Shown: piece after piece, positions 30,951-43,344 of the stretch
Layout of the letters: each line of letters opens with the position of its first letter
Position numbering within the stretch: the stretch's first letter is position 1
NCBI GenBank assembly: GCA_002900995.3
Contig: CM035309.1
Coordinates: 2,362,389-2,426,388, forward strand
DNA: 64,000 bases
Direction of reading: 5' to 3'
From: Ganoderma boninense
Lineage: Eukaryota; Basidiomycota; Agaricomycetes; Polyporales; Polyporaceae
Notes under the pieces: model-generated
Seen by the model: only the letters and a program-made list of their open reading frames with translations
The model's database searches: none
What the model was told of the DNA's origin: nothing
Translations under genes and position numbers: made by a program

Positions 30951-31902
30951 CGGATAGCCGGCTTTAAAGAAGATAATGTATCAGCTTTATGTTCGAGCCA
31001 GAAAGCTGAAGCCCACCGATGTTGTCGTAGGCAGTGTAATCACTAGGCTGGTCCATGGATGTAGTGTGAGACGCGAAGTGTTTGCAGGGGAAGGGAAGTG
31101 TGCTGCAGACCGAGTCGAAGACCCGTCGGTACATGTATGGACAACATAGGACTCCCGTGACGTAAGTCGACAGGTGGTACGCATCGCGGCGAGGATGCGA
31201 TTAGGCAACACACGTTGGAGGGGCCGGAATTGCCGAGGTCGAGATACAGACCAATGGGTGTGTGGTGGAGATCCTGGCACCAGGGTGCCGTACGTCGATG
31301 CGGTCTGCGGGAAGTTGAACTAGGTAATGCGTCGTCTAACTTGGGAAATGGTGCGGCGAGGTAGATACACGAGTTCTATTGCTGCGGTTGCTTGTCGGCC
31401 GTGCGGTGAAGGAGGAGAGAAGCGAAGAGTTATACAAACTTTAAACCTAGGGGTCGATGGGCAATCGGAGGACGAAGTGAGGAGGTGAGCGTAAGAATCC
31501 GGTAAAGTTTGATTAGAGGGTCACCGGTTGCACCGCCCATTCTAGAATAGGTAACACTTGAGCAAAATCAGTAGGGAAGAAAGTTTATAAATGCGTAGGA
31601 CGGACGGCGTCGCGAAGACAAAGTGAGACGGAAGGTTCAAGTTCTTAGCAAGAAGCGATGGGTTCTTAGATCATAGCGGTCGGGAGGCGAAGACGAAAAG
31701 GAAAGTAGGTAATGATAGTCCGCACGCCGAATTGTGGCTGGCGGTCTCTAAGCAGACCAGTCGGCATCCCGAACTACGCGGCGGTTGCATACGTCGGTTT
31801 CTAGGGAAAGATGTAGTTCAGCTGAAAGTTACCTGGGAGAGGGCAAGTCGTGCTAATGAGGCAAGGGTGTGCGGAGAAGTGGAGGCGGTTCTTACCAGAA
31901 AT
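30951..31902. other. No recognised gene
   Basis: Flank between two reverse-strand genes. The only frames are short and show no family resemblance. No repeats were seen. Confidence 0.4.
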
Positions 31903-32730
31903 TTAGTCATTGGAGTGGGGTTGCATGATCCAAGTTCGTCCAGCGCGGGCTATGGGGAGACGCGAGGCACAGGTCGGCCATATCGTGTGGAAGTCGAGCA
32001 CCAGCGCGCCCAGATCAGAAAATATGTACCTTCCGTTGCCGTCAGTGTACGGAGACGGTGTCCACGAGACCACCTGTGTAAATTCAAATCCGCGCTGTTC
32101 GTATTTCCTCCGAGCGTCCGCCAGCTTCTGTGAGTGGGCAATGTCCGCCACTAGAGCTTTGTGGTCCAGGGTGAGACGGGGGAAGGCGCATACGGCACCA
32201 TGGGGAGATAGGATGTTGACGACTGCGGTAGTCCAGAAAGACAGAAGAGGACTTGCGGCGCAGGTTGTGGCGCTCTGAATGATGTCGATTCGCGCACCGG
32301 ATGGGGCGACGTAGCGTCGTACACAAGATATGCCATGGTAGCGTGTAGGACGACGTGAGGTGAACTCCTGATCGACGACGGCGAGAGCCATCCGTTCGAA
32401 TTCGGATACGAAATTGGAGTACGTGTGCTCTGGCAGGTAAACGTCGAGATCCCCGGGATACCACAGATCGTCCGAACAGAGGTATGCGAGTGCGGTGGAG
32501 CCCGAAATGATTCCTCCTGTGGAGGAAAGTAGGCCGCTGAATTCACGGCCTCTGTTCATGAAAGTTCGGAAAAGGACAGTGAAGTAACGTCTGCGCAGTT
32601 CGCGAGCGACGAGTGCTTTAAGGAGGTGCGAAGCCTCCGCAGATCGAGCTAAGGTCGCTGCATTACAGTGTTCGAAGATCCGTGCGACGCTGTCTGTGTC
32701 GAGGCTGCGGGAGGGGATTGAGACAAGCGA
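31903..32730 (-). CDS. F-box-like protein with nucleotidyltransferase-like motif, paralog 1
   Basis: Reverse strand. The frame is open back to about 32730 and reads an F-box-like start (LDTDSVARIFEHCNAATLAR). This is followed by GGIISGSTALAYL and, 10 residues on, PGDLDVYLP. A Gly-Ser motif followed by an Asp-x-Asp strand is the signature layout of the nucleotidyltransferase fold. Later come FWTTAVVNIL, CAFPRLTLDHKALVADI and GRYIFSDLGALVLDFH, which line up with the paralogs at 36565-37671 and 52082-53228. Of the three, only this copy keeps both Asp residues. The start codon and any 5' exon are unresolved. A role in marking or modifying a nucleic acid or protein target is a guess. Confidence 0.65.
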   Translation of the reverse strand, partial: SLVSIPSRSLDTDSVARIFEHCNAATLARSAEASHLLKALVARELRRRYFTVLFRTFMNRGREFSGLLSSTGGIISGSTALAYLCSDDLWYPGDLDVYLPEHTYSNFVSEFERMALAVVDQEFTSRRPTRYHGISCVRRYVAPSGARIDIIQSATTCAASPLLSFWTTAVVNILSPHGAVCAFPRLTLDHKALVADIAHSQKLADARRKYEQRGFEFTQVVSWTPSPYTDGNGRYIFSDLGALVLDFHTIWPTCASRLPIARAGRTWIMQPHSND

Positions 32731-35700
32731 CGGTGTTTTAGAACAATGTGTGGTACGTACGACATGGATGCAAGGTTGATGTCTAGAAAATAAGAGGGGT
32801 TGTCAATGTTGAAGGGGCAATATGCGAGGAAGTAACTTGCTCACGATGTCCGCGCCGTGGAGTATTATGAATTGTGCGGTGATATACGGAGGTAAAGGTC
32901 GTGCACTGCCAGTGAAGGTTGTCCGACGTTGTGTTATGTGTGTCGACAGTTGCGAAGCATTGGGTAGCAACGTCGATTGTGCAAGATATGGATCGCAGAT
33001 CCGCTAGAGGGGTGTGACATGAGTTGGAGTGCTCGAGAAAAACGTAGCTCGGTGACGCCTCGGTGTTGGGTACATGCCGGTCGGTAGCCTAGAAAAGAGA
33101 GCTCCTGAGTAGTGCGATTTGTTTAGTGTGCGAGTGAGAGACTAGGAGGCACCTGTTGGTTGTAGAGAAGGAAACCTGACAACGTTGAAAAGGGGGTCAG
33201 ACCATGGTTACGGTGGAGGAAGTGCACGTAACAAATTGCACAAGGAGAGACATGTACCCCTTGTCGATCTGCGCAGGGATCGGTAGATGTAAGGGTATTA
33301 GGCCCCTAGGCAACGAGGGGGAAGGGGCTGTCAGTTAGCAGTGGGATTGGTATTTCAGACGATGTGTCGATGGGTTACCGGTTAGTCCATCAGAAGGAAA
33401 ATGCAGGTTGACGTGTGCTGAGTCTCAAAGTGGCTTTCGTGGTCCTGTCGGTCAATACGATCAGGTAGGTTGGTCAGTGCGAGTAACCATGACCTGATAG
33501 GGGACAGAGTTATCAACATAGACTGCTGGCTGTATAGATAAGCAAGATGGGCGAATGTTACTATGCTAAATGGCCGGTACGTACTGTTAGATGCGGATAT
33601 CCGGTTAGGATACATACCATCCTAAGCAGCACCCAGCAATGTCGAAAATCTGCAGGTCTACAAACTTGTCGTCAGGAGCTTGTAGTCAAGACGGTGTGCG
33701 AAGGAAACGTGAAGAATCCCAGTACTTCCGTAAGGCATCGGGGGAAGTACCGCGGGAGGGGAACGGTGCGTCGCAAAGGGCATCTAAGGATTTGATAACT
33801 GTTTGCGGGTTGGTAACGATAGTCCACAAGAATGGACACTGCGAATTGTGGCCGACTAAACCTGTGACACCTATAAGGGACTCGGTCGATTCGGGTCAAG
33901 CCAATGGGTGTTGTGCTGTGGATATGGCCCAGTGTTGGTAAAAGATGACGCAGTGCGCTAATGTTCATTGATTAGTGGAGGGAGAAACACACGACCAGGG
34001 ACGAGGATCCCGTCGATTGTCTATGGCTGAAGTCAGTTGAGGCGGATGTATGGAGCAGAAGTGGAGCCGTATCTGACGTCGTTATCCTGAGGAATGTATA
34101 ATTTGCAGCTTGTCGGTTGGTGTGATAAATCAGTCAACTGAGCACCTTAGAACGGGAGGTGGAAGGATGCGTACTAGTTGTTGTTGCACACGAGACGGAA
34201 CGTGAGGTGGTGCATTAAGCAATTGGCGGAAATCGTTACCTCGGGTGGCAGTGAGACTGTGGAGACTTGCGGAGAAAGCTCGGTACACGTGGATGCCGAC
34301 AGGGATAGGGTTGCAAGAAGGGAGGGAATGTGCTCTGATTATCGGAGTTTGAAACACTTATTATTGTCGAATTAGGCATATCCCCCGAAGTAGTTGACTC
34401 TGGCGTTAAAAGACGCGACCTGAGTTGGACCCGTGGCACTTGAGTCCATGCAGGGTCCCAAGGCCGGAATGCAGGTAAGCTGCGCCCACCGACTTCGATC
34501 GCACGTTGCAGGTCGCACTTTTGTTTTCCACGATCTGACCTGCAGAGCGGCACGTTAGGAAATGAAGGTAAACGAGGATTGAGACTGTTGTTTGAGTCGT
34601 GTACTCGGTGGTGCGATATGTGGACAACGTGGGGCGCTTCAGTCGTCGATTGCAGCTGCAGTGAGTAGCTCCGAAGACGACGAGGAGAGGACACCGGGTA
34701 GGAGTGTAGATGTGTCTGACTACGTATTTCTAGGTGGTCCGGTGCTTCTTTACTATGCATCGAAAGATGTCGGTCGCAGTATGAGGCTGCAGAAATTCAG
34801 TGAGTGGCGAATGTATGTTTTCCAGGTCGCTTGATCGCTGTATTGGGCTAATTTGCAGTCGTAGCATGTTGAAAGATTGAACGATTCTCCCTATGTCGAA
34901 ATGGATTCAATGTGAGCGAAAGTACGTACTATAGTGAGTCTCCTAATAATACCGGTGTCGGTGTAGTAGACTACGAAGGTGCAAAACGTTGAGATTGCCA
35001 TTCGTTTTGTGTGGCAGGCAAACATGAAGTGGTCGTGGATATCGGTGTTGCAGCTTATCTTATAGATATGAAAGACAGGGCTAGGTCAATGACCTTTGCG
35101 ATAGGACTGGGTCGAAGATGGTACCGCAACAGTGCGTGTTTCGATCCATGTGGATCCATCGAATGAAAGAGCTGGGGCAAGGGTTGTTGAAATGATATGG
35201 AACGTGGTGTACTTAGTTCTGGACGTACAAGATGCGCTTATGGTTGCGAGGTTGCTGGCAATTGTGAAGGCTCATGTACTTCAGTCAGTGCCGCAGATGC
35301 TGCACGCAGTGGTGTCATGACGACGTTATCTCAAGATCAACTGAACTGTCCCTGCGAGTCCCGCTGGCGCAACTCCTGGCGTTCGAGGAGTAACTTGCTG
35401 TTTATGTGCTGCTCGATGATGTGACGTCAACCCCGGCGGAAAGGGGAAAGAGTTGTGTGCGAAGGGGACGCGTCGCGAGCTCGTTCGAGCGTACGCGTAG
35501 CGGATGAAGAGAAAGGACAAAGGGCGGAAGGGTCTGGTGATGGGCTACGCGCCGAGAGGAGGCACGGAACAACCTGTAAGTCGAATATAAAAATGAGCAA
35601 CGCGGGTATTCGAAGACGCGGATGCGGGGAACGGTGAGCGACAGACGGCGTGAGACGATGAGACAAGACAGAGTGAGCGAAGCTGAGCTGCTATTGCGAG

Positions 35701-36564
35701 GACACCATCCAAACCTAAATACATGAGCACCGGTGGGAGTCCGTGTAAACACGAGTCCGGGAACCAGGCCACTGAAACAATGCGGGTGAGTACTGAACAA
35801 GTATAATATGCTCGATACGAAGAGAATGAGACCGAAAGTTGTACGTAGCAAGGGCGGAGGGACGCGACGCGGTATTAGCTGGTGAGTTGCACTGATCTTG
35901 AGAGCGAGGGGCAGTGTGGGTCGGGTGAGGTGCGATAGAGACGTTGTCGGGGCCTTACGGCGGGGGTGCGACGACCTTGGGATGCAATGGCGATGGGTAT
36001 GCGAAGGAATGGTGGGCGGATGAAGGAGGGGGACGAGGACGGCGAGAGGCGGGATGATAGTTCGAGACTAAGTTGGAGGGCGCTGAGTGGGACGCGACGC
36101 GATGGGCTACGCGTGCACGTGCACGCGTTGCAAATCATGAGTGCGGTACGCGTGCGCGCTTGGAGAAGTTGTTGTTGTTTATGTCTAAACTCGAGGAACG
36201 TTCGCTTGTACTGGTTACTCAGAGACAGATTTAAAGTTCAAGAAGGACAAAGGACATGACAAGGCAACTACGTGCAAGGTATGTATCAGTGGAGCGCAGA
36301 TATCACGGTCGAGGTATTACGGTGGTGAGTAGCGGAACAAACAATCGCCATTGACAACAAGTGCTGGTCCATCGATCAATAAACAGTAGAGATGTAGCAG
36401 TGCCGGGAAGTAGTGTACACCGCAGAGAACTGGACATAGGAACAGCACTATGTCGGGCGGAATGAGGCGGCAGAGACTGTCCATTTCAAGATCGATAGAT
36501 ACAAGGAGCTGCGAAGAACGACAGATAGAAATTGGAGATCGTCGTCATACGGTGTATATGGGAC
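32731..36564. other. Long stretch without a recognised gene
   Basis: Only short frames with no family resemblance. One plus-strand frame near 34660-34825 (SSSEDDEERTPGRSVDVSDY, then VFLGGPVLLYYASKD) may be a decayed exon. Words such as GGGACGCG(A/T)CGCG and GATGGGCTACGCG recur between 35460 and 36110. Overall it looks like decayed or non-coding element sequence. Confidence 0.35.
36109..36128. repeat. 20-bp perfect palindrome
   Basis: ACGCGTGCACGTGCACGCGT reads the same on both strands. It lies in a GC-rich area with recurring CGCG words. Function is unknown. Confidence 0.8.
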
Positions 36565-37671
36565 TCAAAAAGATGCACGCCTGGTTGTAGAGAACGTATG
36601 TACAGGTAACGGAATAGACGAATTCGGACGATAAGGGAGGATCAGGGGGTTAGAAGACCGGACGACGTCTTCTGTAAACTGGAAGAGAATGCATATAACA
36701 AACGCCGGCAGGACTGACTGGTCTTCAGCACAGCTACCTTCGCAGGAATCTTTTGTGGGAATTCTCCAAGCGGACATGGGTCCGTATGGCGCAACGGACG
36801 CGTCTCGAAGGGCGTCGAGGTTGACGGTGAAGCCGTCGTAAAAGACGATGAGAGAGCCTGCATCCCCGAAGAATCGACCTTGGAATGGACAAACGTGGAG
36901 CCTACTTCCACAACCTGAAGTGTTTGACAGGGATGACTGGTAGGGTCCAGTCGACATCGTCGGCCATGCGTTCGAGTACGAGAAGAATTGAAAACCTTTA
37001 GCCTCCATATGTGAGCGTGTAGTGCTGTCTAGCCACCGCATGGAGTCAACACGACCATCGCATAGTATTGCGCGGTAGTTGAGCGTTAGTCTGGGGTAAG
37101 CGCAACCGAGAGTGGACTGCGTGGCGAAGTTCATCAAAGCAGTAGTCCATGCTCCACAGACGACGTCGCAGGCTGAGGGAGTGACTGAACTGTAAACTTG
37201 CACGATAAGGCCTGAGGCGAGGTAGAATTCGGCGATGCGGCCGATATGGCGGACGAAGGGAAATGGGGGGGGAGCGGGTTTCACAATTTGTGTGACGATG
37301 TGTGTACCGGCAGGAAGCAACACGTTGAGGCCCTTGACCAGTTCGTCGAATACGACGTTACCGACCGCCAGCTCGAGGGTGCGTTGGCAGATAGAGTAGT
37401 CGTGGAGAATGTGGGCAAGAGCAGATTGACCAACGATGAGGGCTCGCGAGCGCGAAAGACACTGAAGGAACAGTGTGGGATCGGGTACGAACCTCGCGAG
37501 CAAAATTTGCAGCGAGTACCGAAGCTCTCTCGTAGCAAGACTGTAGCAATCCCGACAAGTCGCACGCCAGGACAACAGAGACGCCATCGGCATGTAGGAG
37601 AAAGCGAGCTGGCTCGCCAAAGCCAGTCGCCTGTCGCAAGTTAAGCATAGGCCAGGTGCAACAAAAACCAT
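36565..37671 (-). CDS. F-box-like protein of the same family, paralog 2
   Basis: Reverse strand, one open frame of 368 residues from ATG 37671 to 36565. An F-box-like start (MPMASLLSWRATCRDCYSLA) leads to ALIVGQSALAHIL and TLELAVGN, the same layout as paralog 1 but with the Asp pair replaced (LEL). CGAWTTALMNF, CAYPRLTLNYRAILCDG, CPFQGRFFGDAGSLIVFYDG and APYGPMSAWRIP follow and match paralog 3 closely. The missing acidic pair suggests loss of catalysis if this is a nucleotidyltransferase fold. The true start may lie in an earlier exon, since AG-ending sites occur near residue 15. Confidence 0.7.
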   Translation of the reverse strand: MVFVAPGLCLTCDRRLALASQLAFSYMPMASLLSWRATCRDCYSLATRELRYSLQILLARFVPDPTLFLQCLSRSRALIVGQSALAHILHDYSICQRTLELAVGNVVFDELVKGLNVLLPAGTHIVTQIVKPAPPPFPFVRHIGRIAEFYLASGLIVQVYSSVTPSACDVVCGAWTTALMNFATQSTLGCAYPRLTLNYRAILCDGRVDSMRWLDSTTRSHMEAKGFQFFSYSNAWPTMSTGPYQSSLSNTSGCGSRLHVCPFQGRFFGDAGSLIVFYDGFTVNLDALRDASVAPYGPMSAWRIPTKDSCEGSCAEDQSVLPAFVICILFQFTEDVVRSSNPLILPYRPNSSIPLPVHTFSTTRRASF

Positions 37672-39886
37672 GGGGTAACTAACCTGTTCGCAAATATGGG
37701 GGCATACAGAACCGAATGCATGGTCAGGTAAAGGTGCGTGATTTCAAAAGGGACTATGGAAGTTGCTGTAAATATGCACGGGGCAGTGGACGCACCGGAC
37801 AGTTAGCATATGAGCAAATGTCGGAGCTGCGTAAAACCCACCAGCTCTGTAGATAGAGGCGACGAGGTGTAGGTTGTATAGAGGGAAGGGAAATCTTCAG
37901 GAGAGTACCGGAACAGCCGCGTTGATGTGGGTATGCGCAGATGCAAAACTCAAGGAGGGCGTGGAGAAAAAGGACCAATAGCAGATGAGCGGGTGGCGAC
38001 GACAGGGATAGAGCCGTTGTGTGCATTGAAAGGCAGGTTGCATACCTTCAGGCTTTGTAGCGAGGGACGGTGTCTCAGTCCGGAAGTGGAGCACCTAAGA
38101 ATACAAGTGGCATCCTGCGGATGGTGTGAGGCAGCAGTCTAAAAGAAGGACAGGAGAAGTTGAGAACTACGTAAGCTGACAGGAAAGCGGCGTTGCACGA
38201 TGTGAAGGTAAGTGTACCCACAGGTTAAACACGTTTCTGTCGCTTGACTCTACCCCGAAATGTCCAGTCGGAGCAGACGGAACGCCACTGAGATGGTACA
38301 TGGATTTCAACAGTGTAGTAGATGACCGCTCAAGCAACGCAGACCTTGAATGGATGCCAGGCGAAGTCCTTCCCGCTCGAGAGTGCAGTCAAGCGATGTG
38401 GATTGTCTTGGAACTGTAGAGTAAGTGTCAGCTTCGCTGGAGAACGGACGAAATCGGCTGATGACAGTCAGAGGCTATGTCGTTGGGTAGACAGCAGAGG
38501 CAGTAGTCCCACGATCGAGCGTTAATCACGGTGCAGCCAACGCGGGCGGTGTCTTGGCGGGCCGGTTCACCGTGTTGCAGGTTTCGGCGCTGTAAAGGTG
38601 GACCGTCTTTATGACCCACAGCTAGTTCAGAAAGTGCGTGGTAGTCCTAGACTTCCGATTTTAACAAAAATTGATGAGGTTGCCATCTCAATTATGCTGA
38701 AGTATATCTCCGTATGTTGCTTAATCAAAGCTGATGTGAAGTTTGCAGGTCAGGAGTTGTCGGTCGGCAGGCACATGGCATTGCAACTCAGCGACGTCGG
38801 CCTTGTCGGGAAATTGTATCGACCGCGGTAGGCGAAAACACGGCGAACTCTCGGAATCCGTGGAGTCGGGGCAGGTATAAAGGTAGTCGCATTTCCGACA
38901 ACGTATCAACAACCTCGATCTCCGTCTCTCACCACCTGAAAGGGCGATGCCTTTGTTACTGCTGCAGAAGTCTTCGATGCCGATTACGGCAGTCTACCAC
39001 CTTGAAACAAGTTCTTGCATTCATTGTACCGGTCTGGAACACCAAATGAAATCCTACAATTTCAAAAGGATAAATGTGAGTGTCAGCGAATTTCGATTTC
39101 GAAAAGCGTGGAATGGCTCTTCACACATGCTGGCAGGCTAGAACCGTTGGGAACCCAACAATCTCGACCTAAGGTTCCGAAGTGCACAGATGTGCATCAC
39201 ATAGACGTAAGAGGAGTCGTAATTTGAATGATTTCCTCCGGGTAGGACGGATCGTGACTAATCGTTGCTTGGAATTTGCAGTACACCCGTGTCCTAAAAA
39301 TGACTGATGTTCACACATGTAAAAGGAGGTGTGTTAAATGGGAATACAGGTTATTGGATTTAAAGTATTACAGCTGTGTGCCACTCTGACTGCTCCGTGT
39401 GTAAACAAAGCAGTCTTGTTTGAAATTGTGTCAGATTCTAGAGAATGGCCTTAACCTCAGTCCTGCTCAAGAACTCACATTGAAAGGTGACGGTGGATAT
39501 GTGTGTGAGATTGTGTCAAAACCCTCCTGAAATCTCACACTTATGGCACAAGTGTTTGCCCAGTTTGCTATTGGAGACTACTGAAAGTGTGCTTTTAAAT
39601 TGTTTTACACCCTAAATAGCTGGATTACACGTGCGACCTGCCAATACTGAAATCCTGAGTGTGAGTACTAAATGTATACCGATTTCATGGATCGATCATA
39701 GAGTAAATAACAACATATATACGGCACTTATGAAGCGATACATGAGGGGATAATGGCGTGTTCCCGGTTCAATAGTTAGGCAAAGTATGCGAAATAGTCC
39801 CTGACATGTACGATGTCGACTAAAGTAAGAGGTGCATATGTATCACATGAACGTGACCCAAATTTAACTATGACAAGACTTCCATA
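37672..39886. other. No recognised gene
   Basis: Short frames only. A plus-strand stretch at about 39020-39200 (PNEILQFQKDKCECQRISIS) looks mildly coding but was not identified. Confidence 0.35.
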
Positions 39887-40679
39887 CTATGGACGGCGTA
39901 ACAGAATATCGACAGACTGGGTGAGGCGGATCATTGCCCTGTTTGGATTGTACCGACCATCAAATGCACGGGCGCAGTAGTACACATGGAGAGGGTTATC
40001 TAAGAAACGCAGAGATTTGTCATACCAAATGATGAAGGACCTCTCGACCAAGTGCAACTCAAAGCAGTCTGCGAGGCAAAGAGATTCACCACCGGGTACT
40101 GGAGTTGGTGAAACGTTGATGGGCAAAAACCGACACTCGACTGGGACAATGAACGCGGTCGATCAGTTAAACAAGGAGCAGACAATACGACACAATGGGG
40201 ACTTCAACGTACCTGCGTCGTGCTGTGCATACAACCCGTAGACGATGTAATCGTACGCCTCTCCGCAAGGTGCTTCCGCAGGCATGTGGTTTATTGAAAA
40301 CGGGAGGAAGAGGGTCTACGGCGCTCCGCATCTGCAAAGTAGTTTGGCCGGCGTACGGATACATAAGTGGGTAGGGAACACTGCCGCACGCACGAGAAGC
40401 GCGGGAGATGTCACGGTCGCAAGTTCAGGAGTGTATAGGCCAGTGCTAGAGGAAGTGTACTTCAGCGGAAAGTTAGGAGCCGACGATACGTGGCGTATAT
40501 ACCTTCATAAAATGATCTGCAGAGCAGTACGCCGGGCTAGCGGCGCAGCCACCACAGTAGTATATTGTACGCTTGCCGCAGAATGCACATCTAGGTGCCT
40601 CGATGATCCGCAAGCACTCGATGGGATGTAGCAGAGAGCGAGACTGGGAGGGAGTGGAAAGTTTGTTGGAGGCATCCAT
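39887..40679 (-). CDS. MYND-type zinc-finger protein
   Basis: Reverse strand. The start at 40679 gives MDASNKLSTPSQSRSLLHPI. Exon 1 carries a zinc-finger pattern, CAFCGKRTIYYCGGCAASPA then YCSADH, with Cys and His spacing as in MYND domains. A GT at about 40505 splices to exons that may include TSPALLVRAAVFP and AEAPCGEAYDYIVYGLYAQ. A last exon (40126-39887 region) reads FIIWYDKSLRFLDNPLHVYY and NPNRAMIRL. This fits a mushroom MYND family in which a C-terminal domain of unknown role follows the finger. The finger is clear; the downstream exon chain is tentative. Confidence 0.55.
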
Positions 40680-41061
40680 GCTGTCGAAGGGAAAGAGTTT
40701 GGGAGATCGACGTGTCCGGGTGACCCCATAAATACAATACCTCGTGATCGGTAAGACTGAAAGCGCCGGGAAAGTATGAACCAAACCGCAGGACAATATT
40801 GCATCTTCGGCATATGCCGTCTGAAATTCAGAAATGCTTGGGACTCTCATGCAAGGACGATCCCTGCGACACGCCCGATTATTTACGCGCATATTTCCGG
40901 GGTGTGCATTGGTATAAAAGCAGGCTCAGAACCACGTCTATGGATGTTTAAAGTGTCTGCGAGGACATTGCATGACATACGTAGACCTCATAGACTACAC
41001 GATCGTGATCACCGCGATCTTGCCTGGATGCGTACCGTCTGCTCACACTGAAATGCGAATA

Positions 41062-41520
41062 TCAACGCTTATTCGCATTGCTTATACATAGTTGTTGCCC
41101 GTAACGTCGATAATTGCGGTATGGGACGTCAATCTTGAGGAATGCTTTCACCAGGACATCCGGAGGGTAGCCGAGAGGTGTACAGTACACAGTAATAACT
41201 TGCTTTTGCAGACTCTGATGAGTGTGGCTCACAACTGGACGATGGTGTCGGTGACCTACTAGGTTACTCGACAGTTCGAGAGTCCGTTTGATATAAGCAT
41301 ACGAAAGGGAGAGCGCGAAACTCGTCAGATCAAACAGTGGACCATCAGAACACTCTCGCGTTAGGATCGTACCTTGAGCACTGAGAACGTGTGAGCGACT
41401 AAGGCGATATGGACAGACAAATATACAAGCACCTCTGGTTGAATCGAAGACTGGTCGCATCACGTAGTACAAAAACCTGAATTAACTGGCACATAAAGGT
41501 ACTGGTACGGAATACAGGCC
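41062..41520 (-). CDS. Uncharacterised reverse-strand gene candidate
   Basis: A frame reading YYVMRPVFDSTRGACIFVCP, LFDLTSFALSLSYAYIKRTL and CTPLGYPPDVLVKAFLKIDV to a stop at 41062. It is preceded by plausible GT...AG borders near 41473 and 41520. No family was recognised. Amino-acid use looks coding-like, but this is weak support. Confidence 0.35.
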
Positions 41521-41757
41521 TGCACAACACAAATGGTCATCAAGGGAAGGCACAAGGTATGTAGTAATACGGCAACAGAAGGACACATCATACAACACCG
41601 ACCCAGTGTCAATGCGACATCAAGTACTGCCGTAGCACGGTAAACCAATCTTCATCTCGTACAAGAGTTGAGAAGTCTCCGTTGAAGAACTGCTAACACA
41701 CGCGACTGGGATGAGGTATAAGCGGCAGTGAGGAAAGACAGAGCGCACCTCGCCGTT

Positions 41758-42366
41758 CTAGTCCACAGAGCGACGTAGTGCTATTTCCAGCACGCGAGTC
41801 AATTCCTCCTGAAGCTGTCTCTCTACGACCAGACTGACTTGAAGAGTTGTCAGATCTCGGTCACCGAGTCGGTCCACGAACTCGACGGTGACTTCGGGTC
41901 TGAGGAGACCCGACAACCCGAGATCTTGCACGGTAATTGCAACGCGCAACCATATCTAATTTTGATTAGCCGACGTCATGAGAGAGTAAGAAAAAGTGCC
42001 TACTGCGTTGTTCTGGTACACGAAGCACATGTACTGCTCCATCGATGACTGTTGAGGTGAACTTGACCGAGGTATCAGGCTTTCAGTACCGAAAGCCCTG
42101 CGATGTCTCCACGGTAACGGGCGCGGCTGCGTACTCGGTGGTGCCTCATCTTCTGAACCACCTCTCACAGAGATCGCGGATATGTCAGTGTCGCTGTGAT
42201 CATCGAGGTCGATAGGCGAGCCCAAGGGCTCCCCGTAGAAGGTTGTAAGTGAACCGACGTTCCGGAGGAGAGACCTGGCCTCTGCATCCGAGAGTCGAGG
42301 CGAAGTCGTAGACTGCGAGTCCGAGCTGGGCTCACTTCTGAACGTTGCTATCAGCTGAGGAGACAT
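41758..42366 (-). CDS. Uncharacterised two-exon protein
   Basis: Exon 1 (42366 to about 42009) encodes a Ser/Asp-rich stretch (LGSPIDLDDHSDTDISAISV) and ends MCFVYQNNA. A GT...AG intron then joins to WLRVAITVQDLGLSGLLRPE, RDLTTLQVSLVVERQLQEEL and a stop at 41758. The phases agree. No family was recognised. Upstream reverse-strand frames at 42451-42888 may add 5' exons. Confidence 0.5.
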
Positions 42367-43344
42367 GTGTAGACGATCTGTGGACGCAAGTCGGGTTCAA
42401 TACTGATCTTCATTTATAAGTGTAAGCACACAAGATAGTGGTCACGTACGTCACAAAGATTTACTCGCGCCCATACCAACGGGTACAGTGGCAGATGTTG
42501 GCAACGACAACGAAAACGAGGAGTGGCGGCAACGGTGTTCCGAAGTCGGTAAGATGGGGTTCATACGCACTAGATTCCGGCGCTGGTGACTTATCGCACG
42601 CAAGCGCTTCGCGGCAACATGTTTCCCAGCAACCCTAGTGTGTGAGATCAACCGGCTACCCTCAATGTGAGAACGTCGGCAGAACTCTTCAGGATCCTGA
42701 TGGCGGAGGCAAAGCAACAACGACTTGTCCAGGGATACGGCGCGGCGTATGTGGGCCGATACGACAACCAACGTATTAGCACGCCGATCAGTCGGTTGTG
42801 TACAAACAGATCGCCTCAAGTGGCAATAGACAGGACTACGCAACTCCAACAACGCAAATGTCAACCCACGTAGGTCAACGTCATTCAAAGTATCACGTCG
42901 TATCGTACAGACAACGACAGACAGTATTTTCCACGCTCGCGATTCCTACAGTGTCTCTTGTCCAACCGCACCGAAATAGTCTGACACGTCAATGCGGCAG
43001 CCCATGGAGAGAACTTCACACGTCACCATGTGCTTGAAGAAAACGGACACGACCGTAAATCCTCTGAATAAGTCTTGAGTATCTATACGACACCCAACTC
43101 AACCGCCAAGGCCGGCTTAAATGTCAAGTTACGTCCCAGGGACAAAGGACGATTGCCATGGCAATGGATCCTGGGCGAGCTGTAAATCCTAACAGCGACA
43201 CAACCCAAGTTCTAGAGACACAAAGTACCATGTTAGCTTTCTCATACACACAACAACATACAGCTGAGCCATTTGCAACGCACTATATGTACAAAGTATA
43301 CGACGACCGCCGAAACACAAATACAAACACACAGCGCGACGTGT
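42367..43344. other. No firm gene
   Basis: A reverse-strand frame (about 42820-42640) reads SLDKSLLLCLRHQDPEEFCR and could be a 5' exon of the gene at 41758-42366. Otherwise nothing is recognised. Confidence 0.3.

Noticed and set aside
32731..36564. Several 60-130 codon frames
   Set aside because: No family resemblance, no consistent splice partners, and overlapping frames on both strands.
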